Assembly (NCBI RefSeq): GCF_031202265.1
Contig: NZ_CP100604.1
Location: 5,314,501-5,378,500, forward strand
Origin: Bradyrhizobium sp. Ash2021
GTDB lineage: Bacteria; Pseudomonadota; Alphaproteobacteria; Rhizobiales; Xanthobacteraceae
DNA length: 64,000 nt
Direction of reading: 5' to 3'
The notes under the pieces: generated by a model
Seen by the model: only the letters and a program-made list of their open reading frames with translations
Told to the model about the DNA's origin: nothing
Databases searched by the model: none
In this document: positions 47,158-56,726 of the stretch, in pieces
Position numbering within the stretch: the first letter of the stretch is position 1
Layout: each line of letters opens with the position of its first letter
Translations under genes and position numbers: made by a program

Positions 47158-49233
47158 TCACTCCGCTGCCGTCAGCATTTGCCCGGACGCCAGCCGGGAA
47201 CATTCCGCCATCACCGCCGATGCGCGCGCGATCGGGTTGGTCAGGTAAAAATCCTCGATCCGTGTCTTGAACGGCGTCTTGTCGAGGCTGCCGCCCTTGG
47301 CCGCCAGCGCCTTGATATCTTCGGGCTTGCCGGCCTCGATCTGGTCGATCCGCATCAGGTGCGGCGCAGTCTTGGAGATCGCCTGGCGCACCGCCTGCAG
47401 CGAGTCGTATGGCAGCTTCTTGCCGAGCACGTCCGACAGCGCGCGGACGATCGCCCAGTCCTCGCGGGCCTCGCCGGGCGGGAACGCGGCGCGGCTGGCG
47501 ATCTGTGCCCTGCCCTCGGTGTTGACGTAGATGCCGGACTTTTCGGTATAGGCCGCGCCCGGCAGGATCACATCGGCGCGATGCGCGCCGCGATCGCCAT
47601 GGGTACCGATATAAACGACGAAGGTACCATCGGGTGCCTTGATGTCGTCGGCGCCGAGCAGGAACAGCACATCGAGCATACCGAACGTGGTCATCTGCGC
47701 CGCGTTCAGGCCGCCCGCCCCGGCGGCAAAGCCGATATCGAGCGCGCCCGCGCGTGAAGCCGTATCCTGCAGCACCGCAAAGCCGTTCCAGCCGTCTTTG
47801 AGCGCGCCAAAATCGACGGCGAGTTTTGCCGCGAGCGCCAGCACCGCCGCACCGTCGTGCCGCCCGTAGGCGCCGGCGCCGACGAGGACGATCGGATGCT
47901 TTGCGTTCTTGAGCACGTCCGCGTAGGCGTTCTTGCCGGCCGCGAGCTCGCCGAGCGAATCCGTGCCCGCGCCGAGATAGGTGTAATCATAGGTGAGGTC
48001 GGCCTTGGCGCCGATCACGCCGATCTTGAGCTGACCCGTGCGCCAGCGCTTGCGGATCCTCGCGTTGAGAACGGCGGCTTCCTTGCGCGGGTTCGAGCCC
48101 ACGATCAGGAGCGCATCGGCCTGATCGATGCCGGCGATGGTCGGATTGAAGATGTAGGACGCGCGGCCGGCTTTGGCGTCGAAGGCGTCGGCGCCCTGCA
48201 CAGCGAGGTTGGACGAGCCGTATTTCGCCAGCAGATCCTTCAGCGCGAACATCTCCTCCACCGCGGCGAGATCGCCAGCCATGGCCCCCAATCGCTTGCC
48301 GTCAGTGCGCGCGGCCTTGGCCGCGATCGCGGCAAAGGCTTCGGACCACGACGCGGCGCGGAGCTGGCCGTTCTCGCGGATATAGGGGCGGTCGAGCCGC
48401 TGGGTGCGCAGGCCGTCAACGACGTGGCGGGTCTTGTCGGAAATCCACTCCTCGTTCACCGCTTCGTTGATACGCGGCAGGATGCGCATCACCTCGCGGC
48501 CGCGGGTATCGACCCGGATTGCCGAGCCGACGCCGTCCATGACGTCGATCGATTGGGTCTTGCCGAGCTCCCAGGGCCGCGCCGCGAACGCGTAGGGTTT
48601 CGAGGTCAGCGCACCGACCGGGCAGATGTCGACGAGATTGCCTTGCAGTTCCGAGGTCAGCGCCGATTCCAGATAGGTCGTGATCTCCATGTCCTCGCCG
48701 CGGCCGGTCGCGCCCATTTCCGGCGCGCCGCAGACTTCGGCGGAGAAGCGGACGCAGCGCGTGCACTGGATGCAGCGGTTCATCGAGGTCTTGACCAGCG
48801 CGCCCAGATATTTGTCTTCGACCGCGCGCTTGTTCTCGGCAAAGCGGCTGGTGTCGACGCCGTAGCCCATCGCCTGGTCCTGCAGGTCGCACTCGCCGCC
48901 CTGGTCGCAGATCGGGCAGTCCAGCGGATGGTTGATCAGCAAAAATTCCATCACGCCTTCGCGCGCCTTCTTCACCATAGGCGAACGCGTCGAGATTTCC
49001 GGCGGCTCGCCCTTGGGACCGGGACGGCAGTCGCGCACGGCCCAGGCGCAGCTTGCGACCGGCTTCGGGCCGCCCTTCACTTCAACCAGGCACATCCGGC
49101 AATTGCCGGCGATCGACAGCCGCTCGTGGTAGCAGAAGCGCGGGATTTCGGCGCCGGCAGCCTCGCAGGCCTGCAGCAGCGTGTACTCCGGCGGCACATC
49201 GATTTCTTTGCCATCGACGATGAGTTTGGTCAT
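47158..49233 (-). CDS. nuoG: NADH-quinone oxidoreductase subunit G
   Basis: Iron-sulfur subunit of the NADH arm, 691 residues. An N-terminal [2Fe-2S] domain ([29 protein letters not shown]), the His-Cys3 [4Fe-4S] site ([16 protein letters not shown]) and a further [4Fe-4S] set ([13 protein letters not shown]) precede an inactive molybdopterin-like domain. The start at 49233 ([14 protein letters not shown]) fits the family. Confidence 0.96.
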   Translation of the reverse strand: MTKLIVDGKEIDVPPEYTLLQACEAAGAEIPRFCYHERLSIAGNCRMCLVEVKGGPKPVASCAWAVRDCRPGPKGEPPEISTRSPMVKKAREGVMEFLLINHPLDCPICDQGGECDLQDQAMGYGVDTSRFAENKRAVEDKYLGALVKTSMNRCIQCTRCVRFSAEVCGAPEMGATGRGEDMEITTYLESALTSELQGNLVDICPVGALTSKPYAFAARPWELGKTQSIDVMDGVGSAIRVDTRGREVMRILPRINEAVNEEWISDKTRHVVDGLRTQRLDRPYIRENGQLRAASWSEAFAAIAAKAARTDGKRLGAMAGDLAAVEEMFALKDLLAKYGSSNLAVQGADAFDAKAGRASYIFNPTIAGIDQADALLIVGSNPRKEAAVLNARIRKRWRTGQLKIGVIGAKADLTYDYTYLGAGTDSLGELAAGKNAYADVLKNAKHPIVLVGAGAYGRHDGAAVLALAAKLAVDFGALKDGWNGFAVLQDTASRAGALDIGFAAGAGGLNAAQMTTFGMLDVLFLLGADDIKAPDGTFVVYIGTHGDRGAHRADVILPGAAYTEKSGIYVNTEGRAQIASRAAFPPGEAREDWAIVRALSDVLGKKLPYDSLQAVRQAISKTAPHLMRIDQIEAGKPEDIKALAAKGGSLDKTPFKTRIEDFYLTNPIARASAVMAECSRLASGQMLTAAE

Positions 49234-49238
49234 TGCGG

Positions 49239-49742
49239 TCAAGTCTTTCCCAGCTTGCAATCTGGTGGAGTAACGCTGGCGGTCTTCATCGACGTCCTCA
49301 CCCATTGCTGGATTTCGGCGCCGTAGGTCGCGAGATAAGCGGGCTGCGCCCGGTTCTTCTCGCAGAGGAACGGCAGATGCGGCTTCAGGTCGTAATCGCA
49401 CGAGGCCTGCCATTCGCGCTTGTCGGCGAAAGCTGCAATAGTCTCCTCGCAGGCATACAGGAAATACGAGACGAAGCTCTCGTATTGAACCCGCTCGTCG
49501 CGGCTGCCGGCCTTGATCGTATCGTAGTCCGGAGCCGAGAATTTCGGATTCTTGAAGGCGAGGTCGGTATAGCCCAGAAACGCAGCCCTCGCGCTGGCGG
49601 CGCGGTTGTTGGAGCGGATCTCGTTGATCTGGAACAGGATCGCAACAAAGCCGAGCAGCGCCACAGTCGCCTGCGCCATCTGCGCCAGCGTCCCGTATCT
49701 CTGCCACCAGGAAATGCTCGGTTGCGACATCGGTTTCATCAT
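49239..49742 (-). CDS. Membrane-anchored protein inside the nuo operon
   Basis: 167 residues, family not recognised. One membrane helix near the N-terminus (MAQATVALLGFVAILFQINE) and a soluble part with Tyr/Phe-rich helices (YESFVSYFLYACEETIAAFA) and four Cys. It ends 5 bases before nuoG and starts just after the coiled-coil gene stop, so it is cotranscribed. Start choices: 49742, 49739 or 49730. It may be an assembly or stress factor, but its position could also be chance insertion. Confidence 0.7.
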   Translation of the reverse strand: MMKPMSQPSISWWQRYGTLAQMAQATVALLGFVAILFQINEIRSNNRAASARAAFLGYTDLAFKNPKFSAPDYDTIKAGSRDERVQYESFVSYFLYACEETIAAFADKREWQASCDYDLKPHLPFLCEKNRAQPAYLATYGAEIQQWVRTSMKTASVTPPDCKLGKT

Positions 49743-49743
49743 C

Positions 49744-49953
49744 TCAGTGCGGCAAGTCTGACAATTCGAGACGCTTTTCGATCCGTTCCATGGGGTGCTC
49801 CAGACGATCCAGCCTCCGGTTGACACCGGCCAAGCCTTCTTCGACGCCAGTGACACGGACCTTCAAGTCCTGCAGGTCGTCTGCCATCCGCTCGGTGCGC
49901 TGATCGATCTTGCGCAACATTGCCAGCACGATGCTGTCCGGTTGATCTGTCAT
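49744..49953 (-). CDS. Small coiled-coil protein inside the nuo operon
   Basis: 69 residues. It begins MTDQPDSIVLAMLRKIDQ, then shows regular heptads (MADDLQDLKVRVTGVEEGLA, VNRRLDRLEHPMERIEKRLE), a continuous coiled coil. Soluble. Four-base gap to nuoF. Very similar small coiled-coil proteins are common in Bradyrhizobium as stand-alone genes, which favours insertion over a complex I role. Confidence 0.75.
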   Translation of the reverse strand: MTDQPDSIVLAMLRKIDQRTERMADDLQDLKVRVTGVEEGLAGVNRRLDRLEHPMERIEKRLELSDLPH

Positions 49954-49957
49954 CGCC

Positions 49958-51289
49958 CTACTCCGCCGCGACCATGTTGACGGGATCACGGACGCCGACA
50001 TCGTCGATGTCGGCCTTGTGCGAATACTGATCGATGCGCGCCTCGATCTCGTGACGGAAATGCGCGATCAGGCCCTGGATCGGCCACGCTGCGGCGTCGC
50101 CGAGCGCGCAGATGGTGTGGCCCTCGACCTGCTTTGTGACCTCCAGCAGCATGTCGATCTCGCGCTTGTGGGCGCGGCCATCGGCCATGCGGGTCAACAC
50201 CCGCCACATCCAGCCCGTGCCTTCGCGGCACGGCGTGCACTGGCCGCAGCTCTCATGCTTGTAGAAATAGGAAATCCGCGCGATCGCCCGGATCAAATCG
50301 GTCGATTTGTCCATCACGATCACGGCGGCGGTGCCGAGGCCGGAACGCAGCTTGCCGAGGCTGTCGAAATCCATCGGGGTATCGATGATCTGTTCGGCCG
50401 GCACCATGCGCACCGAGGAGCCGCCGGGGATCACGGCCTTGAGGTTGTCCCAGCCGCCGCGGATGCCGCCGCAATGGCGCTCGATCAATTCGCGGAACGG
50501 AATCCCCATCGCCTCTTCGACGTTGCAGGGCCGCTCGACATGACCGGAAATGCAAAACAGCTTGGTGCCGACATTGTTGGGCCGGCCGATGGCCGCGAAC
50601 CATGCCGCACCACGGCGCAGGATGTCGGGCGCCGCCGCGATGGATTCGACGTTGTTGACGGTGGTCGGGCAGCCATAGAGGCCGACATTGGCCGGGAATG
50701 GCGGCTTCAGCCGCGGCTGGCCCTTCTTGCCTTCGAGGCTTTCCAGGAGCGCGGTCTCTTCGCCGCAGATATAGGCGCCGGCGCCATGCGCGACGTAGAG
50801 ATCGAACGGCCAGCCGTTGATATTGTCCTTGCCGATCAGCTTTGCCTCGTAGGCCTGATCGACCGCGGCCTGCAAGTGCTCGCGCTCGCGGATGAACTCG
50901 CCGCGGACATAGATGTAGCAGGCATGCGCGCCCATCGCGAAGCTCGCGAGCAGGCAACCCTCGACCAGCAAATGCGGATCGTGCCGCATGATCTCGCGGT
51001 CCTTGCAGGTTCCGGGCTCGGACTCGTCGGCATTGACGACGAGGTAGCTCGGGCGGCCGTCGGTGGATTCCTTCGGCATGAACGACCATTTCAGCCCGGT
51101 CGGAAAACCCGCCCCGCCGCGGCCGCGCAGCCCCGAGGCTTTCATCTCGTTGATGATCCAGTCGCGGCCCTTGTCGATAATCGCCTTGGTGCCGTCCCAG
51201 GCGCCGCGGCGGCGCGCGCCCTCCAGCCCCCAGTCGTGGAAGCCGTAGAGATTCCTAAAGATGCGGTCCTTGTCGTCGAGCATGACCAA
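49958..51289 (-). CDS. nuoF: NADH-quinone oxidoreductase subunit F
   Basis: NADH- and FMN-binding subunit, 443 residues. [17 protein letters not shown] binds [26 protein letters not shown] binds nucleotide, and [16 protein letters not shown] with the later Cys in [13 protein letters not shown] holds cluster N3. The start may be 51289 or 51283 (MLDDKD). Confidence 0.97.
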   Translation of the reverse strand: MVMLDDKDRIFRNLYGFHDWGLEGARRRGAWDGTKAIIDKGRDWIINEMKASGLRGRGGAGFPTGLKWSFMPKESTDGRPSYLVVNADESEPGTCKDREIMRHDPHLLVEGCLLASFAMGAHACYIYVRGEFIREREHLQAAVDQAYEAKLIGKDNINGWPFDLYVAHGAGAYICGEETALLESLEGKKGQPRLKPPFPANVGLYGCPTTVNNVESIAAAPDILRRGAAWFAAIGRPNNVGTKLFCISGHVERPCNVEEAMGIPFRELIERHCGGIRGGWDNLKAVIPGGSSVRMVPAEQIIDTPMDFDSLGKLRSGLGTAAVIVMDKSTDLIRAIARISYFYKHESCGQCTPCREGTGWMWRVLTRMADGRAHKREIDMLLEVTKQVEGHTICALGDAAAWPIQGLIAHFRHEIEARIDQYSHKADIDDVGVRDPVNMVAAE

Positions 51290-51301
51290 AACTTCCCGGG
51301 A

Positions 51302-51466
51302 TCAGCGATTGGACTGCGAGTAAGCGAGACCGGCGGCGCATCCGCCCAGGGTCAGCGCCCACAACAAACTGGATTCAAGCGATGCATGCAGCACGTAGCG
51401 CTGCAGCAAAAAGATGAACGCCGCGGCGGCCACGGTGTGGAGTGCGATGTAGCGCCAGTTCTTCAT
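51302..51466 (-). CDS. Small two-helix membrane protein between nuoE and nuoF
   Basis: 54 residues from 51466 (MKNWRYIALHTVAAAAFIFL), two membrane helices split by LLQRYVLHASLES. GGGGAGGG precedes this start. A start at 51514 would overlap the nuoE stop by ATGA and add 16 polar residues. Twelve bases separate it from nuoF. Role unknown. Confidence 0.7.
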   Translation of the reverse strand: MKNWRYIALHTVAAAAFIFLLQRYVLHASLESSLLWALTLGGCAAGLAYSQSNR

Positions 51467-51510
51467 CGCGCTGGCCCTCCCCGGCCCGTCCGCCTGCACT
51501 GTGACACGCC

Positions 51511-52122
51511 TCATGTGGTCTCCTTCAGCGTGGTCGGCCCGCCCACCGGCGCCGAGAACTGACGGTCGACCTGTGGCCCCGGCTTCGGCGGATTGCCGGA
51601 CGCAAAACCATCCAGCACCTTGCCAAAGCTTTCCTTGGTCAGATCCTCGTAGGTATCCTTCCAGATCAGCACCATCGGCGCGTTCACGCAGGCGCCAAGG
51701 CACTCGACCTCTTCCCAGCTGAAATTGCCGTCCTTCGAAAGTTCGAAAGGCTCGTGATTGATGCGGTGCCGACACACCTCGATCAGGTCGCCGGCGCCGC
51801 GCAGCCGGCAAGGCGTGGTGCCGCAGACCTGCACATGAGCCTTCTTGCCGACCGGCTGCAGCTGAAACATCGTGTAAAAGGTCGCGATCTCGAGCACGCG
51901 AATATAGGGCATATCGAGCAGATCGGCGACGGCGCGGATCGCCGCTTCCGAAACCCAGCCCTCATGCTGCTCCTGGACCCGCCACAGGATCGCGATCACC
52001 GCCGAGGCCTGGCGTCCGGCCGGGTATTTTTCGATCTGCGCTTTCGCCCACGCCAAATTCTCGTCCGAAAACGTGAAGCTGGCGGGCTGCAATTCCTTCG
52101 GGGCAAGGCGGCGGACGGACAT
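51511..52122 (-). CDS. nuoE: NADH-quinone oxidoreductase subunit E
   Basis: Thioredoxin-like [2Fe-2S] subunit (cluster N1a), 203 residues. The cysteines are in [14 protein letters not shown] and [18 protein letters not shown]. The Pro-rich C-terminus after [15 protein letters not shown] is longer than in E. coli. Eleven bases after the FkbM gene. Confidence 0.96.
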   Translation of the reverse strand: MSVRRLAPKELQPASFTFSDENLAWAKAQIEKYPAGRQASAVIAILWRVQEQHEGWVSEAAIRAVADLLDMPYIRVLEIATFYTMFQLQPVGKKAHVQVCGTTPCRLRGAGDLIEVCRHRINHEPFELSKDGNFSWEEVECLGACVNAPMVLIWKDTYEDLTKESFGKVLDGFASGNPPKPGPQVDRQFSAPVGGPTTLKETT

Positions 52123-52133
52123 CGTTCAGTCTC

Positions 52134-53093
52134 TCATTGCGCACGGCGCGCGGTGTTCGCATTCAGCGCATTGATCCGGTTGAGCCAGAATGCGCTTGCG
52201 GTGCCGAACACGTTGTAGCCGACGTGGGATGAAACCTTGATGCGATCGAGGATCGAGAGGTCGCTCACGGCTTCAAGGCGATTGCTGCGCGGATCGTACA
52301 CGATCAGCTTCAGCGGGGTCTGTTCGAGGATGTAGCGCGATACGGTATGCTGCGGGTCATTGCCGTGCTCTTCGCACAGGATGACGCTGTCGCCCTGCAG
52401 CAGGCGCGCACCGCCCTTCATGGCCTCGATCTCGACGCCTTCGACGTCGAGCTTGATCAGGAATTTTCCGCCGACCGCTATCTTGCCGTCGTCCAGCAGA
52501 TTATCGAGCGCGATAACCGGCACTTCCTCGCCGCCCGCGGCGTCGCCAGCGATCGATAGAGCCTCATGCTTGGTGCCGGACAGCCGCGCGGTGCCACGCG
52601 CTACGCCGATCGCGCACTTCATGACTTCGAAGCGATTGCCGTTGATTTTGGCGTTGTTCGCGAGCTTGGCAAAATTCTGTGACGACGGCTCGATCGCGAT
52701 CGCCTTGTGCGAACCGTAGGGCGCGCTCGACACCAATACCGACCAGTAGCCGTAATTGGCGCCGCAATCGAGCAGCGTGTAGTCGACATCGGCGGAATCC
52801 TGGAACAGCAATTCCAGTTCGTTTTCATAGCAGAAGGTGCGGTTGAGCAGCTTGCTCCAGTAACCATCGCCATAGGGAAACGCGAAGCTCGCGTCCGAAT
52901 TGAGCTTGATGTCGATATCGCGCTCGGGCAGCGTCCTGCGCAACAGATTGGCGCAAATGTTGTAGCCGCGATGCGAAAAATGCGACGCGATCTTCGAGCC
53001 GGTCGACAACGCCAGCGCAGCCGTCCGCTCCCACAGGTTGGCTCCCTCAAGAACCCCTGAAGCGCGATCGAACTGGATGGGCGCCTGCGCCAT
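52134..53093 (-). CDS. FkbM-family methyltransferase inside the nuo operon
   Basis: 319 residues. A Rossmann SAM site reads YTLLDCGANYGYWSVLVSS and IEPSSQNFAKLANNAKING; the FkbM hallmark FLIKLDVEGVEIEAMKGGA follows. FkbM enzymes mostly O-methylate sugars, lipids or macrolides; the target here is unknown. The start at 53093 shares one base with the nuoD stop (TGATG), so translation is coupled to nuoD, and nuoE follows after 11 bases. It is not a standard complex I gene. Confidence 0.85.
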   Translation of the reverse strand: MAQAPIQFDRASGVLEGANLWERTAALALSTGSKIASHFSHRGYNICANLLRRTLPERDIDIKLNSDASFAFPYGDGYWSKLLNRTFCYENELELLFQDSADVDYTLLDCGANYGYWSVLVSSAPYGSHKAIAIEPSSQNFAKLANNAKINGNRFEVMKCAIGVARGTARLSGTKHEALSIAGDAAGGEEVPVIALDNLLDDGKIAVGGKFLIKLDVEGVEIEAMKGGARLLQGDSVILCEEHGNDPQHTVSRYILEQTPLKLIVYDPRSNRLEAVSDLSILDRIKVSSHVGYNVFGTASAFWLNRINALNANTARRAQ

Positions 53094-54283
53094 CACCGGT
53101 CGACCTCTCCGAACACGATGTCGAGCGAGCCGAGAATGGCGGAGACGTCGGCCAGGAGATGGCCGCGGCAGATGTGATCCATCGCCTGCAAATGCGCAAA
53201 GCCCGGCGCCCGGATCTTGCACTTGTAGGGCTTGTTGGAGCCGTCGGCGACCAGATAGACGCCGAACTCGCCCTTCGGCGCCTCGACCGCGGCGTAGACC
53301 TCGCCGGCCGGCACGTGGACGCCTTCGGTATAGAGCTTGAAGTGATGGATCAGCGCTTCCATCGAGCGCTTCATCTCGCTACGGCGCGGCGGCGCGATCT
53401 TGTTGTCCTCGACGACGACCGGGCCCTGGCCATCCGGAGCGCGCAGCTTGGCGATGCACTGCTTCATGATGCGAACCGACTGGCGCATCTCTTCCATCCG
53501 GATGCAGTAGCGGTCGTAGCAATCGCCGTTCTTGCCGATCGGAATGTCGAAATCCATCTCGGCGTAGCATTCGTAAGGCTGCGCCTTGCGCAGATCCCAG
53601 GCAGCACCCGAGCCGCGCACCATCACGCCGGAGAAGCCCCACTCCCAGGCCTGCTTCAGCGAGACCACGCCGATGTCGACGTTGCGCTGCTTGAAGATGC
53701 GGTTTCCCGTGAGCAGGGTTTCGAGATCGGCGACGACCTGCAGAAACGGGTCGCACCAGGCATCGATATCGTCGATCAGCTTCGGCGGCAGGTCCTGATG
53801 CACGCCGCCGAGGCGGAAATAGGCCGCGTGCATTCGCGAGCCCGAGGCGCGCTCGTAGAACACCATCAGCTTTTCGCGCTCTTCAAAGCCCCACAAAGGC
53901 GGGGTCAGCGCGCCGACGTCCATCGCCTGCGTGGTGACGTTGAGCAGGTGCGACAGGATGCGGCCGATCTCGCAGTAGAGCACGCGGATCAGCTGGCCGC
54001 GCCGCGGCACGGTAATGTCGAGCAGCTTTTCGGCCGCGAGACAGAACGCGTGCTCCTGGTTCATCGGCGCGACGTAGTCGAGCCGATCGAAATACGGGAT
54101 CGCCTGCAGATAGGTTTTCTGCTCGATCAGCTTTTCGGTGCCGCGATGAAGCAAGCCGATATGCGGATCGACGCGCGCGACCACTTCGCCGTCCAATTCG
54201 AGCACGAGACGCAAAACGCCGTGCGCCGCCGGATGCTGCGGTCCGAAATTGATGGTGAAATTACGGAGGTTCTGCTCGTTCAT
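53093..54283 (-). CDS. nuoD: NADH-quinone oxidoreductase subunit D
   Basis: Quinone-site subunit (49-kDa homologue), 396 residues, separate from Nuo[21 protein letters not shown] includes the quinone-contacting His, [20 protein letters not shown] and [18 protein letters not shown] are hallmark, and the end DIVFGEVDR is typical. Confidence 0.97.
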   Translation of the reverse strand: MNEQNLRNFTINFGPQHPAAHGVLRLVLELDGEVVARVDPHIGLLHRGTEKLIEQKTYLQAIPYFDRLDYVAPMNQEHAFCLAAEKLLDITVPRRGQLIRVLYCEIGRILSHLLNVTTQAMDVGALTPPLWGFEEREKLMVFYERASGSRMHAAYFRLGGVHQDLPPKLIDDIDAWCDPFLQVVADLETLLTGNRIFKQRNVDIGVVSLKQAWEWGFSGVMVRGSGAAWDLRKAQPYECYAEMDFDIPIGKNGDCYDRYCIRMEEMRQSVRIMKQCIAKLRAPDGQGPVVVEDNKIAPPRRSEMKRSMEALIHHFKLYTEGVHVPAGEVYAAVEAPKGEFGVYLVADGSNKPYKCKIRAPGFAHLQAMDHICRGHLLADVSAILGSLDIVFGEVDR

Positions 54284-54285
54284 GG

Positions 54286-54897
54286 TCAGGCCTTCGGTCC
54301 CGCCTTCTCATCGCCGGGCAACGGATAGTCCGCGCCTTCCCAGGGCGAGAGAAAATCGAATTTGCGGAATTCCTGGTTGAGCCGGACCGGCTCGTAGAGC
54401 ACCCGCTTCTCCTGGTCGTCGTAGCGGACCTCGACGAAGCCGGTGAGCGGAAAGTCCTTGCGCAGCGGATGGCCGTCAAAGCCGTAATCGGTCAGCAGCC
54501 GCCGCATGTCCGGATGGCCGGTGAAGATCACGCCATAGAGGTCATAGCACTCGCGCTCGAACCAGTCGGCGCCGGGAAACTCGCCGATGATCGACGGTAC
54601 CTGCGTGGTCTCGTCGGCTTCCGCGCGGAGGCGGATGCGCTCGTTCAGCGTCGGTGACAGGAAGTGGTAGATGACGTCGAAGCGTTTTTCGCGCCCGGGA
54701 TAATCCACCGCGGTGACGTCGATGATGCTGACGAAACGGCAGCCGGGATCGTCGCGCAGGAACTTGACGACCTCGACGATCCTGGTCGCATCCACGGTGA
54801 CCGTGAGCTGATTGAACGCGACCGAGTGCGCACTCGCAGCGCCCGGAAGCGCGCTAACGATCGTCTGCCCCAAGGCGTCGAGCTTGCCGTTGTCCAT
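54286..54897 (-). CDS. nuoC: NADH-quinone oxidoreductase subunit C
   Basis: 30-kDa subunit homologue, 203 residues. [20 protein letters not shown] and [20 protein letters not shown] followed by [20 protein letters not shown] are diagnostic. Two-base gap to nuoD. Confidence 0.97.
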   Translation of the reverse strand: MDNGKLDALGQTIVSALPGAASAHSVAFNQLTVTVDATRIVEVVKFLRDDPGCRFVSIIDVTAVDYPGREKRFDVIYHFLSPTLNERIRLRAEADETTQVPSIIGEFPGADWFERECYDLYGVIFTGHPDMRRLLTDYGFDGHPLRKDFPLTGFVEVRYDDQEKRVLYEPVRLNQEFRKFDFLSPWEGADYPLPGDEKAGPKA

Positions 54898-54908
54898 TAC
54901 CTAAAACC

Positions 54909-55505
54909 TTAGCGTTCGATGGTGCCGGTGCGCCGGATCTTCTTCTGCAACAGCAAAACGCCGTAGAGCAGCGCTTCCGCCGTCGGCGGGCAGCCGGGCA
55001 CGTAGATGTCGATCGGCACGATGCGGTCGCAGCCGCGCACCACCGAGTAGGAATAGTGATAGTAGCCGCCGCCATTGGCGCATGACCCCATCGAGATCAC
55101 GTAGCGCGGCTCCGGCATCTGGTCGTAGACCTTGCGCAAGGCCGGCGCCATCTTGTTGGTCAGCGTGCCCGCGACGATCATCACGTCGGACTGCCGCGGC
55201 GAAGCGCGCGGCGCGAAACCGAAGCGCTCGACGTCATAGCGCGGCATCGACACCTGCATCATCTCGACCGCGCAGCAGGCCAGACCGAAGGTCATCCACA
55301 TCAGCGAGCCGGTGCGCGCCCAGGTGATCAGATCGTCGGTCGCGGCGACGAAGAAGCCCTTGTCGGAGAGTTCGTGATTGACCTCGAGGAAGTACGGATC
55401 GGTAGCGCCGACCGGCTTGCCGGTGGAGGGATCCAAAATGCCGGTCGCTGCCGGTGCGATCACCGGAGACGTTCCCTGCGCGGTGGCTGCGGGGCTCAAT
55501 CCCAT
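54909..55505 (-). CDS. nuoB: NADH-quinone oxidoreductase subunit B
   Basis: 198 residues, carries [4Fe-4S] cluster N2, the last electron donor to quinone. [13 protein letters not shown] gives the adjacent Cys pair, [17 protein letters not shown] and [15 protein letters not shown] the other two. The start at 55505 ([10 protein letters not shown]) overlaps nuoA by 10 bases. Confidence 0.97.
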   Translation of the reverse strand: MGLSPAATAQGTSPVIAPAATGILDPSTGKPVGATDPYFLEVNHELSDKGFFVAATDDLITWARTGSLMWMTFGLACCAVEMMQVSMPRYDVERFGFAPRASPRQSDVMIVAGTLTNKMAPALRKVYDQMPEPRYVISMGSCANGGGYYHYSYSVVRGCDRIVPIDIYVPGCPPTAEALLYGVLLLQKKIRRTGTIER

Positions 55506-55861
55506 TCGAGCGCGCCTTTCTTCCATTCATAGGCAAAGCCGACGGTGAGGACGGCGAGGAAAACGATCATCGACCAGAAGCCGGTGGCGCCGAGCTTTCC
55601 GAACGCGACCGCCCACGGGAACAGGAACGCCACTTCGAGGTCGAAGATGATGAAGAGGATCGCCACCAGATAGAAGCGGACGTCGAACTTCATACGGGCG
55701 TCGTCAAAAGCGTTGAATCCGCATTCATAGGCGGAGAGCTTTTCCGGATCCGGCTGCTGGAACGCGACGAGGAACGGGGCAATCAGGAGCGCCAGACCGA
55801 TCAGGCTTGCGACGCCGATAAACACCACAAGTGGAAGATAATTCTGCAGGATGCCGGTCAT
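55496..55861 (-). CDS. nuoA: NADH-quinone oxidoreductase subunit A
   Basis: 121 residues, three membrane helices. [20 protein letters not shown] contains the conserved Cys loop at the quinone entrance, and [13 protein letters not shown] has the membrane acidic residues. First gene of the operon; start at 55861 ([10 protein letters not shown]). Confidence 0.97.
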   Translation of the reverse strand: MTGILQNYLPLVVFIGVASLIGLALLIAPFLVAFQQPDPEKLSAYECGFNAFDDARMKFDVRFYLVAILFIIFDLEVAFLFPWAVAFGKLGATGFWSMIVFLAVLTVGFAYEWKKGALEWD

Positions 55862-55912
55862 CGGCGGGGCCTTTTCCTGCGGTTTCGGAGCGCCGCAGAT
55901 TCGTTGATTGGA

Positions 55913-55940
55913 ATTATTCTTGAGGCTTAGCGCAGCGCAA
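55913..55940 (-). promoter_or_regulatory. Likely nuo operon promoter
   Basis: Minus strand TTGCGC (55935-55940), 16 bases, AATAAT (55913-55918), about 50 bases before the nuoA start. The -10 matches consensus at five of six. Nothing else of note in 55862-56076. Confidence 0.45.
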
Positions 55941-56076
55941 CAGAGGGCGCAAGACAAGCTATTTTGACGGTCTGCCCGCCGTTCCCGCACCGGGATAACC
56001 CGAAAAAGCGGGCGCGTTCCGGCCTCCACAAACCAACGCATTGCCGGCCATTAGGTGCCCGGATTCCGGGCGGCCG

Positions 56077-56598
56077 TCAGTTCAAATCTTTCTCCGCGGC
56101 GAGCATTTGGGCAGCCCTCTCGGTCAGGCGATCGATATGCCCGAGCAGCAAATCCAGATCGTCCTGGCTCAATTGTTCCAGCAGGCGCCGGTTGCGCTCC
56201 TGGGCACCCGTCACGATCGCGTCATGCGCGGCGAGACCTGCCTTGGTCAGGCAAACCAGGGTCTCCCGGTTATCCTTCGGGTTGACCGCCTTGGCGACCA
56301 GCCTCCGCGACACCAGTCCAGCCAGCGCCCGGCTGATCTGCCCCTTGTCCATGCCGACGGCTTCCGCCAGCCGGACCACGCTCATCGGCGGATGGCGCCC
56401 GAGCGAGGCGACCAGGCCGAATTCCACCGACGAAAGACCGGCAAGGCGCTTGTAGCGCAGGATCGCGCCGCGCTTGAGCAGGTTGGCGAGCACCATCAGC
56501 CGCGACGACACCATCGCCGTGATCGGCGCCAATTCCGCGTCGCCGGCGGCGACCGGCCGAGGCGGGTCCGCTCTCTTCGGTTTCTGGCTCATAACCAA
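56077..56598 (-). CDS. MarR-family transcriptional regulator
   Basis: 173 residues with a winged helix (about 55-130): GLSSVEFGLVASLGRHPPMS, VRLAEAVGMDKGQISRALAG is the recognition helix and NPKDNRETLVCLTKAG the wing. It is divergent from the Rieske oxygenase, with a dyad between them, so it probably represses that operon (and itself) until an aromatic ligand binds. Confidence 0.9.
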   Translation of the reverse strand: MVMSQKPKRADPPRPVAAGDAELAPITAMVSSRLMVLANLLKRGAILRYKRLAGLSSVEFGLVASLGRHPPMSVVRLAEAVGMDKGQISRALAGLVSRRLVAKAVNPKDNRETLVCLTKAGLAAHDAIVTGAQERNRRLLEQLSQDDLDLLLGHIDRLTERAAQMLAAEKDLN

Positions 56599-56638
56599 GC
56601 TCTGCCAACAAAGCTTGCGCCTGCCAAGGTTTTAGCGA

Positions 56639-56661
56639 GATCGTTGACATTGTCATCGATC
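56639..56661. promoter_or_regulatory. Dyad operator in the MarR/Rieske promoter region
   Basis: A 23-base palindrome with arms GATCG and CGATC around TGACA-T-TGTCA; ten of eleven base pairs match (only 56644/56656 do not). It contains TTGACA, a perfect -35 box for the rightward operon, so repressor binding would exclude polymerase. Size and position fit a MarR dimer. Confidence 0.7.
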
Positions 56662-56726
56662 CACGTTTCATTTTGCCCAAGACATCAAACGACCGCGGCG
56701 CCAAGCCGTGGCGGGAGGAAACGGCA

